A DNA stretch of 64,000 nt from positions 2,356,001 through 2,420,000 of the forward strand of contig CP085828.1 in the NCBI GenBank assembly GCA_020809705.1, given 5' to 3'. The DNA is from Calonectria ilicicola (taxonomy: Eukaryota > Ascomycota > Sordariomycetes > Hypocreales > Nectriaceae). Numbering within the stretch: the stretch's first letter is position 1; each line of letters begins with the position of its first letter. The position numbers and the translations under genes were made by a program. Shown here piece after piece: positions 43,701 through 55,938 of this stretch. Below the pieces are notes generated by a model. The model was not told where the DNA came from. It saw only the letters and a program-made list of their open reading frames with translations, and made no database searches.

Positions 43701-46489
43701 CAAGCTGTTTGCCATACATCTAGTACATCTAGCATGTCGGTCAAATGCCGACGCCAAAAGCGAACATGTGAGTTCTGCTGTGGCGCAGGGCGAATTGACA
43801 TGGCCATCCACCACCCACTCACCCAAGAGCCTTGGCCTGTGGGATCACTGTTTTAGAGCCAGGTCAAGTTACCAGTGGGGCAACATATTGTCTAGCCCGG
43901 GGTTGGTCGGCCGAGCCAGAAACCGAGACATGACTCCATCATCCCGGAAGAAGCAATGAGAGCAGCTGGGGGTGATGCAGAATTCCAGTTGAACGTGCGG
44001 TGAAGCAGACATGCGTCATCCATTTACGGACGGGACGTGCATGGGTATGGCAACCTCTAGTAGCGGAAGCTGAAGAGAGGCGAGGCGAGCCAAGGGATGA
44101 AGCCTGGAACAAGCAGCGTGTGTTCCAGGCGTGGAGAAAAGGGCTTTTTGGCGTCTTTTTCGCAAAGGCCACTACTGACCCATCGTGCAGAGTTAACGTG
44201 GAGGACATGCCGAAGGGACGCATGACACTTTGATGGGGTCAATGGCTGCACGAGTGATGCGACGGAGTGGGCAACGCGTGCCAGCCTTGGCAAGTTTATT
44301 GGAGCAGACATGATGGATCTGGCGATGAGCAAAGGGGCTCTGTGCCCACGGCGGAGGCGCGCGAGAGATGGGCGACATCGCAGGCCGGGGTGTGTGTCGA
44401 TAGGACACCATCGTGATTGGGGGGTACATGGTAGAGGGACAAGGGGACTGCACCCGGGTGATGCGAACTACGGAATCTCTTTTTGTGTGTGAAGAGCAAA
44501 ATTGGCCGACCTGGCTGACGGTGGATAGCTGACGGTGGATGATGCGAGACAGACCGCTAGTGTTTGTTATCGTGAGAAGGCGGGGTGACCGCGATCTGGA
44601 GCCGTCCATGTGCATGTAAGGTGTGTGCTAGTTGCAGGATGCGTCAAAGTCGTGCGGGTGTGTGTGCGATGTGCGATGTGCGATGTGCGAGATCATTCGC
44701 ATGTATGTATGTATGTACGTGCCGCTGTGATGCAACAACCGGGCCCCTCGTCCCAGTGCCGGTGAGCGAGGAGGTCGGAGGATACGGCCGTCTGTGCTTT
44801 GGTCGATCGGCAATTCATCAATCAAAGATCAATTACTGGCGATGGTGTTGGAATTGGCTCGTGCTTGTTGTGGTTGGAGCGGGAGGCCCGCACATAAACC
44901 ACCAAGTCGGTCTGCGCTTGCGCTAGGTTCAAAGGGAGGGGAAAGAAAATGGATGCTTCAAGTGCGAGAGACAAGATGCGACAGGATGCGACATGACGGG
45001 CGATGGAATAAGACCACGGCTCATAGCGGAACATGGAGTATGTGGCCACCCCCCCTATTTCCCATCCACGATGCATGCCTGACCTTATCTTTTGGTGTTG
45101 CTGATCATGGGGTCGCTTCTAGTTCCCAGCGCCGGGGCGGGCGCGAAGAGGGGCGGGCCAGGGTTTGGGTTGCATGGCAGAGCAGAGAATTGCTGTGATG
45201 GTGTCAAGCAGGGAACGGACAAGGAAAGGCCATTTCTACGGCTCCGGTATTCGCTCGCTCACGATCAAAGCCTGTTCATGCCCATGTACGCACTCAATGC
45301 AGAGCCTTGTGGTAATGTTTTCCTTTTGTGCCCGTATACCCGCTAATTAATGCTGCAATGCCACTCATCGTGCCCCCTTGTAATTCTCCCACCACCAGCC
45401 GAGTCATGGTGTTTCTCCATTGTCAGTTGCTGGACACCATCATCATCGTCATCACTATTCTTGTCCCCCAAAATGCGTCCTATCACACCCAAGCGGCGGC
45501 CCCCCCCTTCACCGATTGTTCCCCAACTGCCATTTTTGTGCGCAAAGATGTACGCCAACTTTTTTTTTCTCTTTTCATGGACAGGTAAATTGCCCTGTTG
45601 GTCCACCCCTGCCGACCACATGTTTACCTTACAGGGAAAACAAGCGACGGGCACCATAAGCAACGGCACACCTCCATTGAAATGGAAACGGAAATCTTAC
45701 ACGAACATCAATAGCCACTGGCGGCGCACGCCATTCGTAACATAGTAGGAGATATTTTTTCTGTCTAACAAATGCGTAACCCCGGGATTTTAGTCCCTCA
45801 AGATGAGCCTAGTATGTACCTTGGATGTCGTCTAAAATCGGCAGGAAAAAAATCAAACCGACAGAATAAATAATATAGATAGAAAGGAAGAGCTTGATGC
45901 ATCACCCGGCGTGGTGGCGTTCCAGGGCGCCTCCAGGTCCAACCCATTCCCCCATGTTCATAGGTTATCCACAGTCGTTGGTTTCCAAGGACCTTGTATT
46001 AGTGCGCGGTGCGTCAGTCGACAGTTCGCTTGGTGGGTCGGTGCACCCGGTGGGCACTGTGGTGGAGTGAGCCAGTGGAGCCCTCTGTGAAGTCAGTGAA
46101 CCCATCCCTGTCCACTGGCGTTACACCGTGTTGGCCACTAAAGCTTTTAGCGTTGTAGGCTCTCTGTCCAGCACCGTCCTTTCGTCTCCGACGGCTGGTC
46201 TTAGCCTCTCCTTTGGCTCCTTGGATCCCACTCGAGCCTTGAAGCCTCGACGCCCACGACGTTCCCTAGATTGTCTCTCCTTGTTTCTCTTTTCCTTTCC
46301 CCTTCCATTTGCTTCTCTATACTCTGATTTATTGTTTCCTTCTTGTCATATTGAGAGCTCTGCCTCTCTTCGTTCTTTTCTTGCCACCACCTTGTTGGGC
46401 TCCATGGCGCGTTGAGACGCATTGGTGAGGCAGCACCGCTTGCTTAGGAGAACATCCCAAGGAGAGCCCTCACACCCCCCCCCGACACC
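43700..46489. other. Right part of the gene desert and YVC1 promoter
   Basis: Composition returns to ordinary. It holds a 7-bp tandem repeat and a GTAT microsatellite (44664-44718). The last 350 bp before the YVC1-like ATG are pyrimidine-rich. Short frames only; a Cys/Arg-rich peptide near 43740 is discussed among the rejected items. Confidence 0.5.
44664..44691. repeat. 7-bp tandem repeat, four units
   Basis: Three exact GTGCGAT units and a fourth ending in G instead of T, directly followed by a short GTAT microsatellite (44699-44718). Confidence 0.92.
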
Positions 46490-49400
46490 ATGTTCTCCTC
46501 GCTGCTGCGCTCCAGGGCTGGATCCCGCCGTGCCAACCGCCATATCGAATCCGTAGGCTCAATATCACCGACCCGACAACGACAAGGCTACACCCTCCGA
46601 AGACATGCCACTGCCGATTTCACCGAAGCCGACGACGATGACGCTGACGATTCTAACGAGGAGAGCCCAGCTCCCAGGTTCCGCAACGACCGTGATGTTG
46701 ACGAAGCCGACGAAGAAGAAGACGAAGAAGACGAAGACGATGACATCCAAGACGAAGATAATCGGCACAGCACCTTGCCCGTTCTCCCGCTATTCTCCGC
46801 CAGTCACCTCGGTGCGTTTCTCCCCAACCTCACGATATACCGAACCCCCCATTCGATTGAACAATGCCTCTGACCATCATCCATAGACTCTCTGCCGATA
46901 TACAGCATGACGCATGCCATTCGAGTAATAGTAGCCACTCGCACTGAGACGACGTTAACATGGGACCAACTCCGATCCCCCCAAGTATCCCAATTCCTCG
47001 TCAAACCCATGCAACAGCAAATCCGTACCCATCACTTCTCGCGCGCGACTCTATATGCTCTCATGGCCAATTGTCTCCAGTTCACCAAAGAAGGTCAGCG
47101 TTATCCCAGTAATGCGGGCACCAGTAGCACCCGGGCCAAGGTCTGCGAGCTGCTGGCCCTAAAGCTGCTGAAAGAGTACAACACACGGGAACTCATTGAC
47201 GCCCTCGCCTATGACTTTTATCCCTTGCAAGGACTTCCTGGAACCCAAGGCCAGTCCCCTACTGCACCGCGGAGGTCTCCTCCGACTACGTCGGTGGCAT
47301 TAATTGCTTCCCGAACGTCTACACTCGAGGTTGCAATCCGAGCCTCAGCCAAGCACTTCCTTGCCCACCCCGTCATTGTCCAACAGCTGGAAGCCATCTG
47401 GAGTGGTGCTATTACCTTCCACGCGGCTGCAGACAGCTTGCATCGTGAGCCTTTTAGTCATAACGGCAATGGTCAAGTCGGAAAGCCTGATGATAGAACC
47501 CCACTTCTTGGCTCTCTACCCCCCAAAGAGGCTGCCTCCAATCTTTCCCAAGGAAGAAGAACAGTGACGTTATACGACCCTCGACGGGCTTCACTTCTGA
47601 AGTTGTCTCGCCTTCGAGTCCCTCGATATAGATCGTTCCTCTCTACGTTATCTCTTGCAGTGTTAATAGGCCTTTTCCTCTCGGTCCTAGCGCAGCGATC
47701 CGTTCAGATCACAGGTCTAGAATTAATATTTTGGTTCTGGAGTGCTGGATTCATGCTGGACGAGCTCGTCGGCTTCAACGAGCAGGGCTTTGCCCTCTAC
47801 ATCATGAGTTTCTGGAATATCTTTGACCTGGGCATTTTGCTGCTACTGATTGTCTACTACTGTATGCGTGCATATGGCGTCTTCCTTGTTGACCCTCATC
47901 ATTGGAACGACATGGCCTACGATGTGCTTGCTGCGAATGCCATTTTGCTTCTGCCACGAATCTTCAGCGTCTTAGACCACTACCAGTACTTCTCGCAGTT
48001 GTTGATTGCGTTCAGAATGATGGCTTTTGACCTGATTGCTGTTTTCGTGCTTATCGGGATACTGTGCAGTGGATTTTTTGTCTTCTTTACGCTCTCCAAG
48101 AATTCGTTTGAAGCGACCGATGCTGCGTACAAGATTTTCCAACTTCTCATGGGATTCACGCCCGCAGCTTGGGATGTGTAAGTCAACCCAAGCACGTCTA
48201 CTTATTGAAGGGGGAAAAGGAGAACTAACAAAAACTAGGTGGCCGACATATAACTGGCTGGGAAGAACATTACTGGTCCTATTCCTGATCATCTGTCACT
48301 TCTTAGTTGTGTAAGTTATCGAGTTCTCATGTTGTCGGAATTTATTGCTCATCTACCATGACAGGACAATTCTTATTACCGTCCTCACCAACTCCTTCAT
48401 GACAATCGCGTCCAATGCCAATGAAGAGCACCAGTGAGTCCTGAAGGAAATCAAGGCGAACCAGGCATATACTAATTAGTTTCTAGGTTCCTATTCGCCA
48501 TCAACACCATCTCCATGGTTAAAAATGATGCACTCTTCTCTTACATTGCGCCGAGCAATATTTTTGCTTGGCTACTCATGCCTCTACGATACTTCATGCC
48601 CTTGAGACATTTTGTATCGCTCAACCGAACTATCATCAAGATGACACACTTCCCCATATTATTTTGCATCTATCTATACGAGAGGTTATGGTTGGCGCCA
48701 TCCATGTATGAACCCACGGATCTGGTTGAGCATCCTGGTCGTGATCGAGGCAGGTCGATTTCTTTTGCGGACCCTACATCTAGAACAGCGATCTTCAGTC
48801 CCAACATTCGAGTCCGTGAGGAGTCTGTTGCAGGATTCCACAAAGACAGAGCTCTAGAAGAGGTTTTCCGGCGCATCCCGGATCCTGGTACAAGAGGACA
48901 AAGACGCAACGAACGGAGGAAACAAAGCGCGATTCGCAACTGGATGGACCAGCACGATGAGACAGGCCAGTCACCGGGCAATTGGCCCACGTTTGACAGC
49001 GCTGTCCCCAACTGGCAGCGGAGGCTGAGCGTTGGTTGGGAACGTAGTACCTCAAATCTCAGACATGTTTCGGATGCCAGATCTGCGGCAAGCGATCCCG
49101 CCGATCTAATATCCAATAGTGGCGCTTTTGTGTTGCCCGCTCGATTCACGAGGACTCGACTCGCCTCTGAGATGCCAGAGTACAAAGATCAAACCGACGC
49201 TGATGGCGATGATGAGCTGGTCACCAACGACGAAGATGAAGATGACAATGGCACAAATGCCGAGCAAAGTCGAATGGAGATCGATGAAGAAAAATCCGAG
49301 TCCGGGACTGGCTCCGAATCAGGAGACGGTTACTTCACTACACCAAGACCGTCAGGTTTTGGACAGCTCGCATCATCAGTGAGCTCTGCGGGTAAAGGAG

Positions 49401-50269
49401 TGCCCCCGACCCCTCGACCAAGACGGGGAGCTCACAACCGCTCACTCTCAACCAACACGATCCTCTTTAACCCTCAAGAAATGAAGCAATCGGGCGGTGC
49501 TTCGCCTGTCTCGCCACCACAGGCCGGACAGCCACGGCCTCGTACCAGTGGACGTGCCACTGGGGAAAAGACGCCAACTCGCCGACGTAGTTCGCCCCGG
49601 CGATCTGTGTATCTGTCTGGGTCAAAGGCTCGACCAGTAATTGCTCCACGAGGCATGCCAGAGACTGGCGGCGTTAGTCGGTCGGCTCTACTCAGCATAG
49701 AGCCGCGCAACAGGCCACGGGAAGCTAGACGATTATCCTCTTTAGATCTCAGCACCATGTCAGACAATTTAGGATTTGGGGCTGATGATCCTAATGTCGG
49801 CATGGTTGGTAGTTTCCAGACGCAAATGGCCATGGCAATGATGAAGGACAGCCGGCTGCGGGCAGCCAGCGGTGCAGACAATGCAGACCGAGACAGGTTG
49901 AGTAGATTGGTTTTGGCGCGGATGAAGACACTGGAGGAGAGCTTTGCAGATGTGATTCGAGAGATGCGAGATATGAAGCACACGTCAACTGCCTCCACGA
50001 CCCGACGTAACTCATCAGGCGAAGAGAGCAGAGGGATGCCGCTGATCGAAGTTGCGGGACGAGATCGTCCCCGAAAGTACAGGGCCGAGAGCTACACCAA
50101 AAGGTCAGTCCAAACCAACAAGAGTCGACCTGTCAGCCGCAGGAGCATGAAGGAGCCCAAGGCAGCATGGGACGACAAGGGGAAAGGAAAAGGCAAGGAA
50201 GTCGCATACTCATCAGATGATGAGACCAATCCGAGCGACAAGCCAACACAAAAGGGCGACTCGGTGTAA
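46490..50269 (+). CDS. yvc1: YVC1/TRPY-type vacuolar cation channel
   Basis: Five exons: 46490-46811, 46887-48177, 48239-48310, 48365-48433 and 48487-50269, giving 1178 aa. The cytosolic N-terminus has an acidic run, then the conserved SLPIYSMTHAIRVIV and KLLKEYNTRELIDAL region. Six hydrophobic helices lie at about 355-584: FLSTLSLAVLIGLFLSVLA, LELIFWFWSAGFMLDELVG, FDLGILLLLIVYYCMRAYG, the ANAILLLPRIFSVL segment, MAFDLIAVFVLIGILCSGFF and LLVLFLIICHFLVVTILITV, with a pore-like GFTPAAWDVW before the last. The final 590 residues are Ser/Arg-rich and disordered. An acidic patch (about 822-842, DGDDELVTNDEDEDDNG) may correspond to the Asp cluster needed for calcium activation in yeast Yvc1. The inferred role is Ca2+ release from the vacuole. 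Confidence 0.88.
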
Positions 50270-50674
50270 AGGGGCATTGTGCGAGGAGTTGACGGCGTTT
50301 AGCATTCGCGATAAGCTTCCACTTCTGTGTGTCTGAAGTTAATTGTTTGCTTGCATTGGCCAGGCGTTGGTGGCATCATAATACTGGTTTGAGAGGTCGG
50401 AGCCTGAGGAGACTGGAGTAATTGCGTGGATAGAACCGAAGCTGGCCTGACTGCAACCTATGAATCCAATTTTTTGTGTGTTTATTTGTGTATATATGCA
50501 TCCGCTAAATATGCCCATCCTATGGAGATGGTGATTCCGTCGTGTGTTCATGTTCATTCCCTTTGTGGTATCATGCTAGCTCCCCCGCTTCGCATAATGC
50601 TATCCCGATCTCCTCGAAGGAGGAATCAATGGAACCGAAGCCCTGATTGATGCTGTCGCATATATAGATGATAT
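50270..50674. other. Convergent intergenic region
   Basis: About 400 bp between the YVC1-like stop and the stop of the small minus-strand gene; 3' UTR sequence, nothing else seen. Confidence 0.55.
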
Positions 50675-50939
50675 TTAGATACCGCCACCGCTTCGATCGA
50701 CAGAGACGTATCCATAGGGAGCCTTGCGTGTACGCTGTTCGATGTCGTTGTGGTTTAAGGAGGCGGCTTGGTATTTAAAGGCGACAGCGGTTGCTGTTGC
50801 AGCAGCAGCGAGGACCATGATGGCTTTATGACGACTAGGAACGGCGTGAGAATTGATCATTTCGAATGCAGGGAAACCATGAGACTTACATGAAGGGGCG
50901 TACATGGATGGACGAGACAACGGGCTTGTGTGGTTCCAT
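50675..50939 (-). CDS. Small spliced single-pass membrane protein, 69 aa
   Basis: Two exons on the minus strand, 50939-50890 (50 nt) and 50834-50675 (160 nt), joined over a 55-nt intron with GTAAGT donor and CCTAG acceptor. The joined protein starts MEPHKPVVSSIHVRPFIRHK, has one hydrophobic Ala/Thr/Val-rich helix (about 21-41, including IMVLAAAATATAVAFKYQAA) and a polar C-terminus ending DRSGGGI. The second exon reads openly for many codons upstream, but only the spliced form gives a compact protein with its own ATG. I do not recognise the family. The positive residues before the helix suggest a membrane or organellar protein; small size and topology would fit an inner-mitochondrial-membrane assembly or subunit protein, but that is a guess. 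Converges with the YVC1-like gene. Confidence 0.65.
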
Positions 50940-52928
50940 TGTCGATACTGGGTGCTGGCGAGAATGCGGTCAGTCACGACAGGGAATTGGAATGGAATAC
51001 ACCGAGTTGGGAGGGAAAAGAAAGGTCGGTATTCACAATGCAACTACGTTGTATGGACAATGGACAATGGAGAGGTGGATGAAAAGGGAGAGGCGGCGAG
51101 GGGAGAAATAAAGGCCAAAGCGAAGATGGGTTGGGATTTATAACTGTCTAAGTAGCTTGATGTCGGATGGCGGGCCATCCCCATGGTCCATTCCCTTCTG
51201 CCCGAAGCTCGTTACAAGGAAGCTTCCCCTCACCGCGCTACAGGGAACCTAGCTCAGTGTGGCAAGGGATTTGTTGGGGTTGATACTTGGCTTCACCGCG
51301 GGGAGCAGAAGAGGTGAGGAGTGGCGTGGTGTGGAGTCGTATGGTGTGGTGTGTCAGATGCATGCGGAAGCTCAGACGGGGTGAGGTGAGGGAGAGGCGA
51401 GTGAGAGACGAGACGAGAGGGCACGCGACATGGCTCGGGATTTGGCGGCGCGGGAGGAGTGCAATGTGGGGTGCCGTAACTAGTGAGTTAGTCGGGAGCC
51501 TGTAGGGCAGAGCGAATTTGCGATCTCTCTCCACGTATTTCGTGTGGACAGGACAAAGACTGGGCTGGATTGGACTCGGAGAGATGGACCTGAACCAATG
51601 TATAGGGCTGGAGATGACTGAGTGTGGGGTTACCCGATTCCCTTGTACCCTGGACTGACCGAAAACAGGCAGCAGGAGGGTGCCCTTCACATGACAGCGA
51701 AAACAAGGCCATGATCCCGCCATTTCCACGGCTCCATTGGATCAGAGGTAGAAAATGAAACACACCGGTAAGCTATGCAGTCAAAGGAGCATATGCATGC
51801 CGTTGCATTCACCAAGCACTCTGCTTGAATGGAATCAATTCTGGCGACCTACCCGGGACGATTTGATTCTTGCCATGCGTTGCATCATGACTGCCTGCGC
51901 CCACCCCCCCACAAAAACACAGACGTCAAGTCAAGGCATCTGTCTTTAGCGCATTTACTATTGTCAGTTAGTTCCTGCCAGAGCATCACATGGCGTCGTG
52001 GCAGCTTTGATTGGATGCAAGCCCAGTCATGGCGACCCAGAGTCCTAACCAAAGCCACTCTGCCCCACCATAGTTCTTCAAAGCTATGCCTCCCAGAGGG
52101 AACTTTGGGTGGGAAAAGAATCTGGATTGCCAACCAGAATCGGGAATGTATAATTTAAACATAACTCCAAAGCGAGCGCCTGTAGAAATACTCGCGGACC
52201 AGCACTGACTGCGTCTCGTGGCTGGCTTTCTTTTCCTTTTCCTTTCCTTTCCTTTTTGTTTCTTTCTAAAACTGTGGAACAGACGCAAGGCACAACGAAC
52301 GGCTCGACTAATACACATGTATCCATCCGTCCCCGTCCCCGTTGGCGTTAGGAATGAAAGAGGATCGCCACACCTCCCTGCGGGCTGACCAAAACATACC
52401 TCTTCAAGGCAACCATCGCTCAGGCATCAAACTTGGCTCCCTTCGCATGCTGGCTAGTCAAAACACGTTGCCTTCAATTGTAGCGAGTGCTTGGCCGAGG
52501 CGTTTTCCAAGAGGCTTTGCCTGTGCATTGCATTGCTGCTACTCGCCGCGACTCGCTGCTGCTTGCTGCTCACTCAGCCTCAATTGGCTTGCTCCATCGC
52601 ACCCTGGTCTCTTTCTGCCGGCTGCCTGCGCCTTGGTGTCAGCAGCAGCGCCCATCGCCGTGGCATTGTCACGGCACTTTCCAACCTGCGCCCGTTTGAA
52701 ATAGCGGCACTAGGCACCTAGGATCGTGCTCCCTCTTCCTCCTTGCAACATCAACAACAGCATTGGCTTTTTTACTGATCGCACTTATACATTACCTACC
52801 TGCCTATCTACACCCACCATTGCTTAAGCATCAACGACTCCGAAGCCCTTCCGACACATTGTGACTGCCCTCTTGCCTCTTGCGTTGTCAACGGCGCACC
52901 ATACGCAGCTGCCTCCCGCCAGACAGAC
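50940..52928. other. 2-kb intergenic region
   Basis: Between two divergent genes, so it must hold both promoters. A TTTCC-rich pyrimidine tract lies at 52226-52265. The 400 bp before 52929 are pyrimidine-rich with GCTGC repeats (52540-52580). Open frames up to 163 codons (51238-51729 -) show no family features. Confidence 0.5.
52226..52265. repeat. TTTCC-type pyrimidine tract
   Basis: About 40 bp of almost pure T/C built from TTTTCC and TTTCC steps. Confidence 0.85.
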
Positions 52929-55478
52929 ATGGATCTGAATGGGGTCTGGAATAGCAATGAGGGAAACACCGTCCTCGATCCCTGGTCTGATGCTATGGAC
53001 GAAGACACAAACCTGAACACAACCGGAGTGAATGACATACTCGATTCAAACCGATTATTCGATCCTGATAACTTGACGAACATAACTGCCGATGATTCGA
53101 CGACAGCCTTATCGAGATGGGCTGGCGTACACTTCAACAAACCCTCTGCCGTGGAGGATCAAATGCCTCCGCCCCTCATGTCCACAAGAGAAATGGAGTC
53201 CACACGCATGGTTGAGCTGTACCGCATCCATTCCGTAGCGTTTGAGCTCCAGGAAGGCGACACTTTGGTTTTTATCGACTATCCATCTCCTCTCAAAGCC
53301 TCGATGAGCCTATCCGACTGTAATGGCGTTGTATATCGTTCACAAAAATTCCGCGTCCACTCCAAAAACTTACTCGAAACCAATTCACCCAAGTTCACCG
53401 AAATGTTTGGCCCGACGTACCAGTTTAGGGTCATGAGACGTCGCAAGCTGGTCAATAAGCTTCCAGAGGGTGTGAAATATGTGCTGGATCTTACTCCACC
53501 CAACGAAGGTGATGAACTCGTCTTTCAAATGACTGAGTTATCATTGACTCCGGGCATCATAAAGTGGTGGGGTTCTTCATTGACTCACGAAGTAGATAGT
53601 TGGCTTGTTTGCGGGCATGATGATGTCTGCAAGTGTGAGCGATTGGTGCCTCAACCACCTCCCGAGTTGGTTATGGAGGAACCAACGACACCGACTAACC
53701 AGACCCAACCAAACAATGGCGGCACCACCACTGGACTGAACCCTGCAGTTTCATTTCATCCCGACACGATCCTTAGAATGAAAGTAGGGGGGGAGAATGA
53801 GCATTACACGACAGAAAAGTGGCGTCTCATCCCTGACTATTGCCCCGTCCGCCATCGCAATGGCATCATTCGCCTACTAATGCTGCTCGAGGGGAAACCT
53901 GCGATCCTGGACTCGGCTCCTCGTGTGTGGACCCTGGTGAAGCTTTGCAAGATATTCGACTGCAGTCATGTTATTCGAGATCGTGCTGCTCAGTGGATTA
54001 TGCATGGCCACAACACCCGATTCATCGAGGCGCTCCCGGAAGAGGCTTTGCAGATTGCCTTTGACTTGCAGCTTCCACAGGTGGCTCAGGCTGCTTTTCG
54101 AATATTGGTCAACGAACTCGCCCTGACAGAAGCTAGCACAAAAAATGACATCCGGCTCAAGACGACTACTGTATTTGGCCGGAAGCTCAGCGACTTGCCA
54201 GATGAACTGAACAATCTCGTCCAACACGCCGCTCGGGCGCTTGTTGAACGTGTCTCTGGACTTGTTGAAACTCTTTGCAACGTGAATATGTTTGACTATT
54301 GGGATATTCCCTCTTGGAATCGATTGAGAGCTATCGAACAGCTCCTTGTTTGTGAGAGAGGCCACGCAGCTGAATTTGCGTTGAGCGAACTCCGTACCCT
54401 CATGAGCGCACTCACCTATGAAATAATTAGATCGGTGGAGATGTTGGCTTCAGGAGATATTTCCCCCTCCGAAGTTCTCTGTGTGAGTATGGATCAAGAT
54501 CGAGCTACATACGTGGAACCAAAGAATTTTGAGAAGCAATCAATTCTCATGAAGCAATTCAATCTGGTACAGCTATTCCTGTGCTCTACCACGTACAACG
54601 AACTTGGAGCAAAGTTGGATACGAAGCTGTTCTGCGACAATCGATCCAAGTTGCCAGGCACCAGAGGGATGAAGTATGACCAACTAGTCCTTCGTGTGGA
54701 CAAGGCCATCCAGAGAGTTTTCGAAGACGATCCCATATTGCAGCACAACGAAGCTTGGAGAGCATCTTTCAACGAAAGGACATCAAAGCGGTTCTACCAA
54801 GACCAGGAAATCCACAATGTAGTCAACTTGGCAGATCTTGAGAAAAGTGTTCTGGAGAAGATGCGTCCCACGACACTATCCTGGATCCGCTACGACATTG
54901 AACCGCCACTCAACATCACCCGCCACCTGCTGCTTACACTAAATAATGACGAGATGAAGTTCTTGCCGCTGTGGGCAGGCGGATGTGATGATGGGACGGG
55001 AGGTGTTTTCGAGCAGCCAATTCCCTTCACTGACATGGGGCCCAGTGGACCAGGCCCCTCATTCCACACCGGCCTTACCATTCCGTCTCAGCCATCAAGT
55101 ATTGCTGGATCAATGATTGAGGATCTGACCGAATTGAGACTGAGAGGAAGCAACACGGTCGCGTCCATTGATGTTCATGACAGCATATCGACCGTATATC
55201 GTCCGGACAAGGTCATTGCGGACGATGTCTCAGTGGCCTCAGAGACATTCACAGTTGGGGCATCCGAATACCATGCTGCAAGATTCGAAATCCCTGCCGA
55301 TGATCAGAGCATTGGCTCAGCCGTAAACATGCTTGTCGAAACCACCGACTCTGAAGCCCAGTCTTCGGCTGCCGACCGCGAATTGACACCGGAAGCTGAC
55401 TCTTCGGATTTCTGGAACGACAGCGACAACGAAAGCGATAGCGATGACAGCGTTATTCTCATCAGCATGGAACAGTGA
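52929..55478 (+). CDS. Fungal protein with BTB/POZ-like region, 849 aa
   Basis: Single exon; first ATG of the frame, after a stop-containing leader. Residues 1-75 are acidic and Asn-rich. A segment at about 134-165 (VVYRSQKFRVHSKNLLETNS, then KFTEMF) resembles the start of a BTB/POZ fold, in which a ligand-binding or oligomerising protein states what is kept in and where it is displayed, but it is diverged. Residues 290-560 are predominantly helical (WTLVKLCKIFDCSHVIRD, then LPEEALQIAFDLQLPQVAQA), recalling the helical BACK-like part after BTB. The C-terminus is Ser/Asp-rich and acidic (DSDNESDSDDS). I regard it as one of the uncharacterised BTB-like proteins common in filamentous ascomycetes; no substrate or partner can be read. 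Converges with TAP42. Confidence 0.75.
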   Translation: MDLNGVWNSNEGNTVLDPWSDAMDEDTNLNTTGVNDILDSNRLFDPDNLTNITADDSTTALSRWAGVHFNKPSAVEDQMPPPLMSTREMESTRMVELYRIHSVAFELQEGDTLVFIDYPSPLKASMSLSDCNGVVYRSQKFRVHSKNLLETNSPKFTEMFGPTYQFRVMRRRKLVNKLPEGVKYVLDLTPPNEGDELVFQMTELSLTPGIIKWWGSSLTHEVDSWLVCGHDDVCKCERLVPQPPPELVMEEPTTPTNQTQPNNGGTTTGLNPAVSFHPDTILRMKVGGENEHYTTEKWRLIPDYCPVRHRNGIIRLLMLLEGKPAILDSAPRVWTLVKLCKIFDCSHVIRDRAAQWIMHGHNTRFIEALPEEALQIAFDLQLPQVAQAAFRILVNELALTEASTKNDIRLKTTTVFGRKLSDLPDELNNLVQHAARALVERVSGLVETLCNVNMFDYWDIPSWNRLRAIEQLLVCERGHAAEFALSELRTLMSALTYEIIRSVEMLASGDISPSEVLCVSMDQDRATYVEPKNFEKQSILMKQFNLVQLFLCSTTYNELGAKLDTKLFCDNRSKLPGTRGMKYDQLVLRVDKAIQRVFEDDPILQHNEAWRASFNERTSKRFYQDQEIHNVVNLADLEKSVLEKMRPTTLSWIRYDIEPPLNITRHLLLTLNNDEMKFLPLWAGGCDDGTGGVFEQPIPFTDMGPSGPGPSFHTGLTIPSQPSSIAGSMIEDLTELRLRGSNTVASIDVHDSISTVYRPDKVIADDVSVASETFTVGASEYHAARFEIPADDQSIGSAVNMLVETTDSEAQSSAADRELTPEADSSDFWNDSDNESDSDDSVILISMEQ

Positions 55479-55938
55479 GCCATGGCTTAAATATTTTTTG
55501 TTCCTTTGTCTTAAAATCATATTTCAGCTTAAAGAAGGGACAAGATTGCGCAGAGTGACGACAGCATCAGCACTTTCTTTTCTTTTTTTCTCTTTTTAGC
55601 ATAATGAGCCAAAAAACATCCTTGGGTAACAAGGCATTCGGATGTACATATTTTTTTTTCTTTTCCTTTTCTTTTTAGGGGGCACGTATATAGATCACAA
55701 CGTATGACTAGTCATGACCATGACCTCAAACAAGCAGAAATAATTTGGGGTATCAATCCAGTTTTCCATTTCCTGCTTCACAATAATACTTGCTTGCATC
55801 TTGTTGCTCTCCCGTGTCCTAGTAAAACGCCTATACCTTGTGCTGCACATGCATAAATAACCCAATATCTATATATTATATATATTTGCTTTTTTTTCTT
55901 TCATTCTTTCTTTCCCCTTGCTGATCAAAACTATAGCC
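55479..55938. other. Convergent intergenic region
   Basis: About 460 bp, rich in T/C runs (55570-55675) with several AATAAA-like and ATATATAT stretches (55860-55890). Presumably two 3' UTRs; no gene seen. Confidence 0.55.

Noticed and set aside
43735..43800. Peptide KCRRQKRTCEFCC resembling part of a Zn2Cys6 cluster
   Set aside because: Only the central C-x6-C spacing fits; the first cysteine is replaced by Ser, the frame is 62 codons and nothing downstream resembles a transcription factor. Chance or a very decayed fragment.
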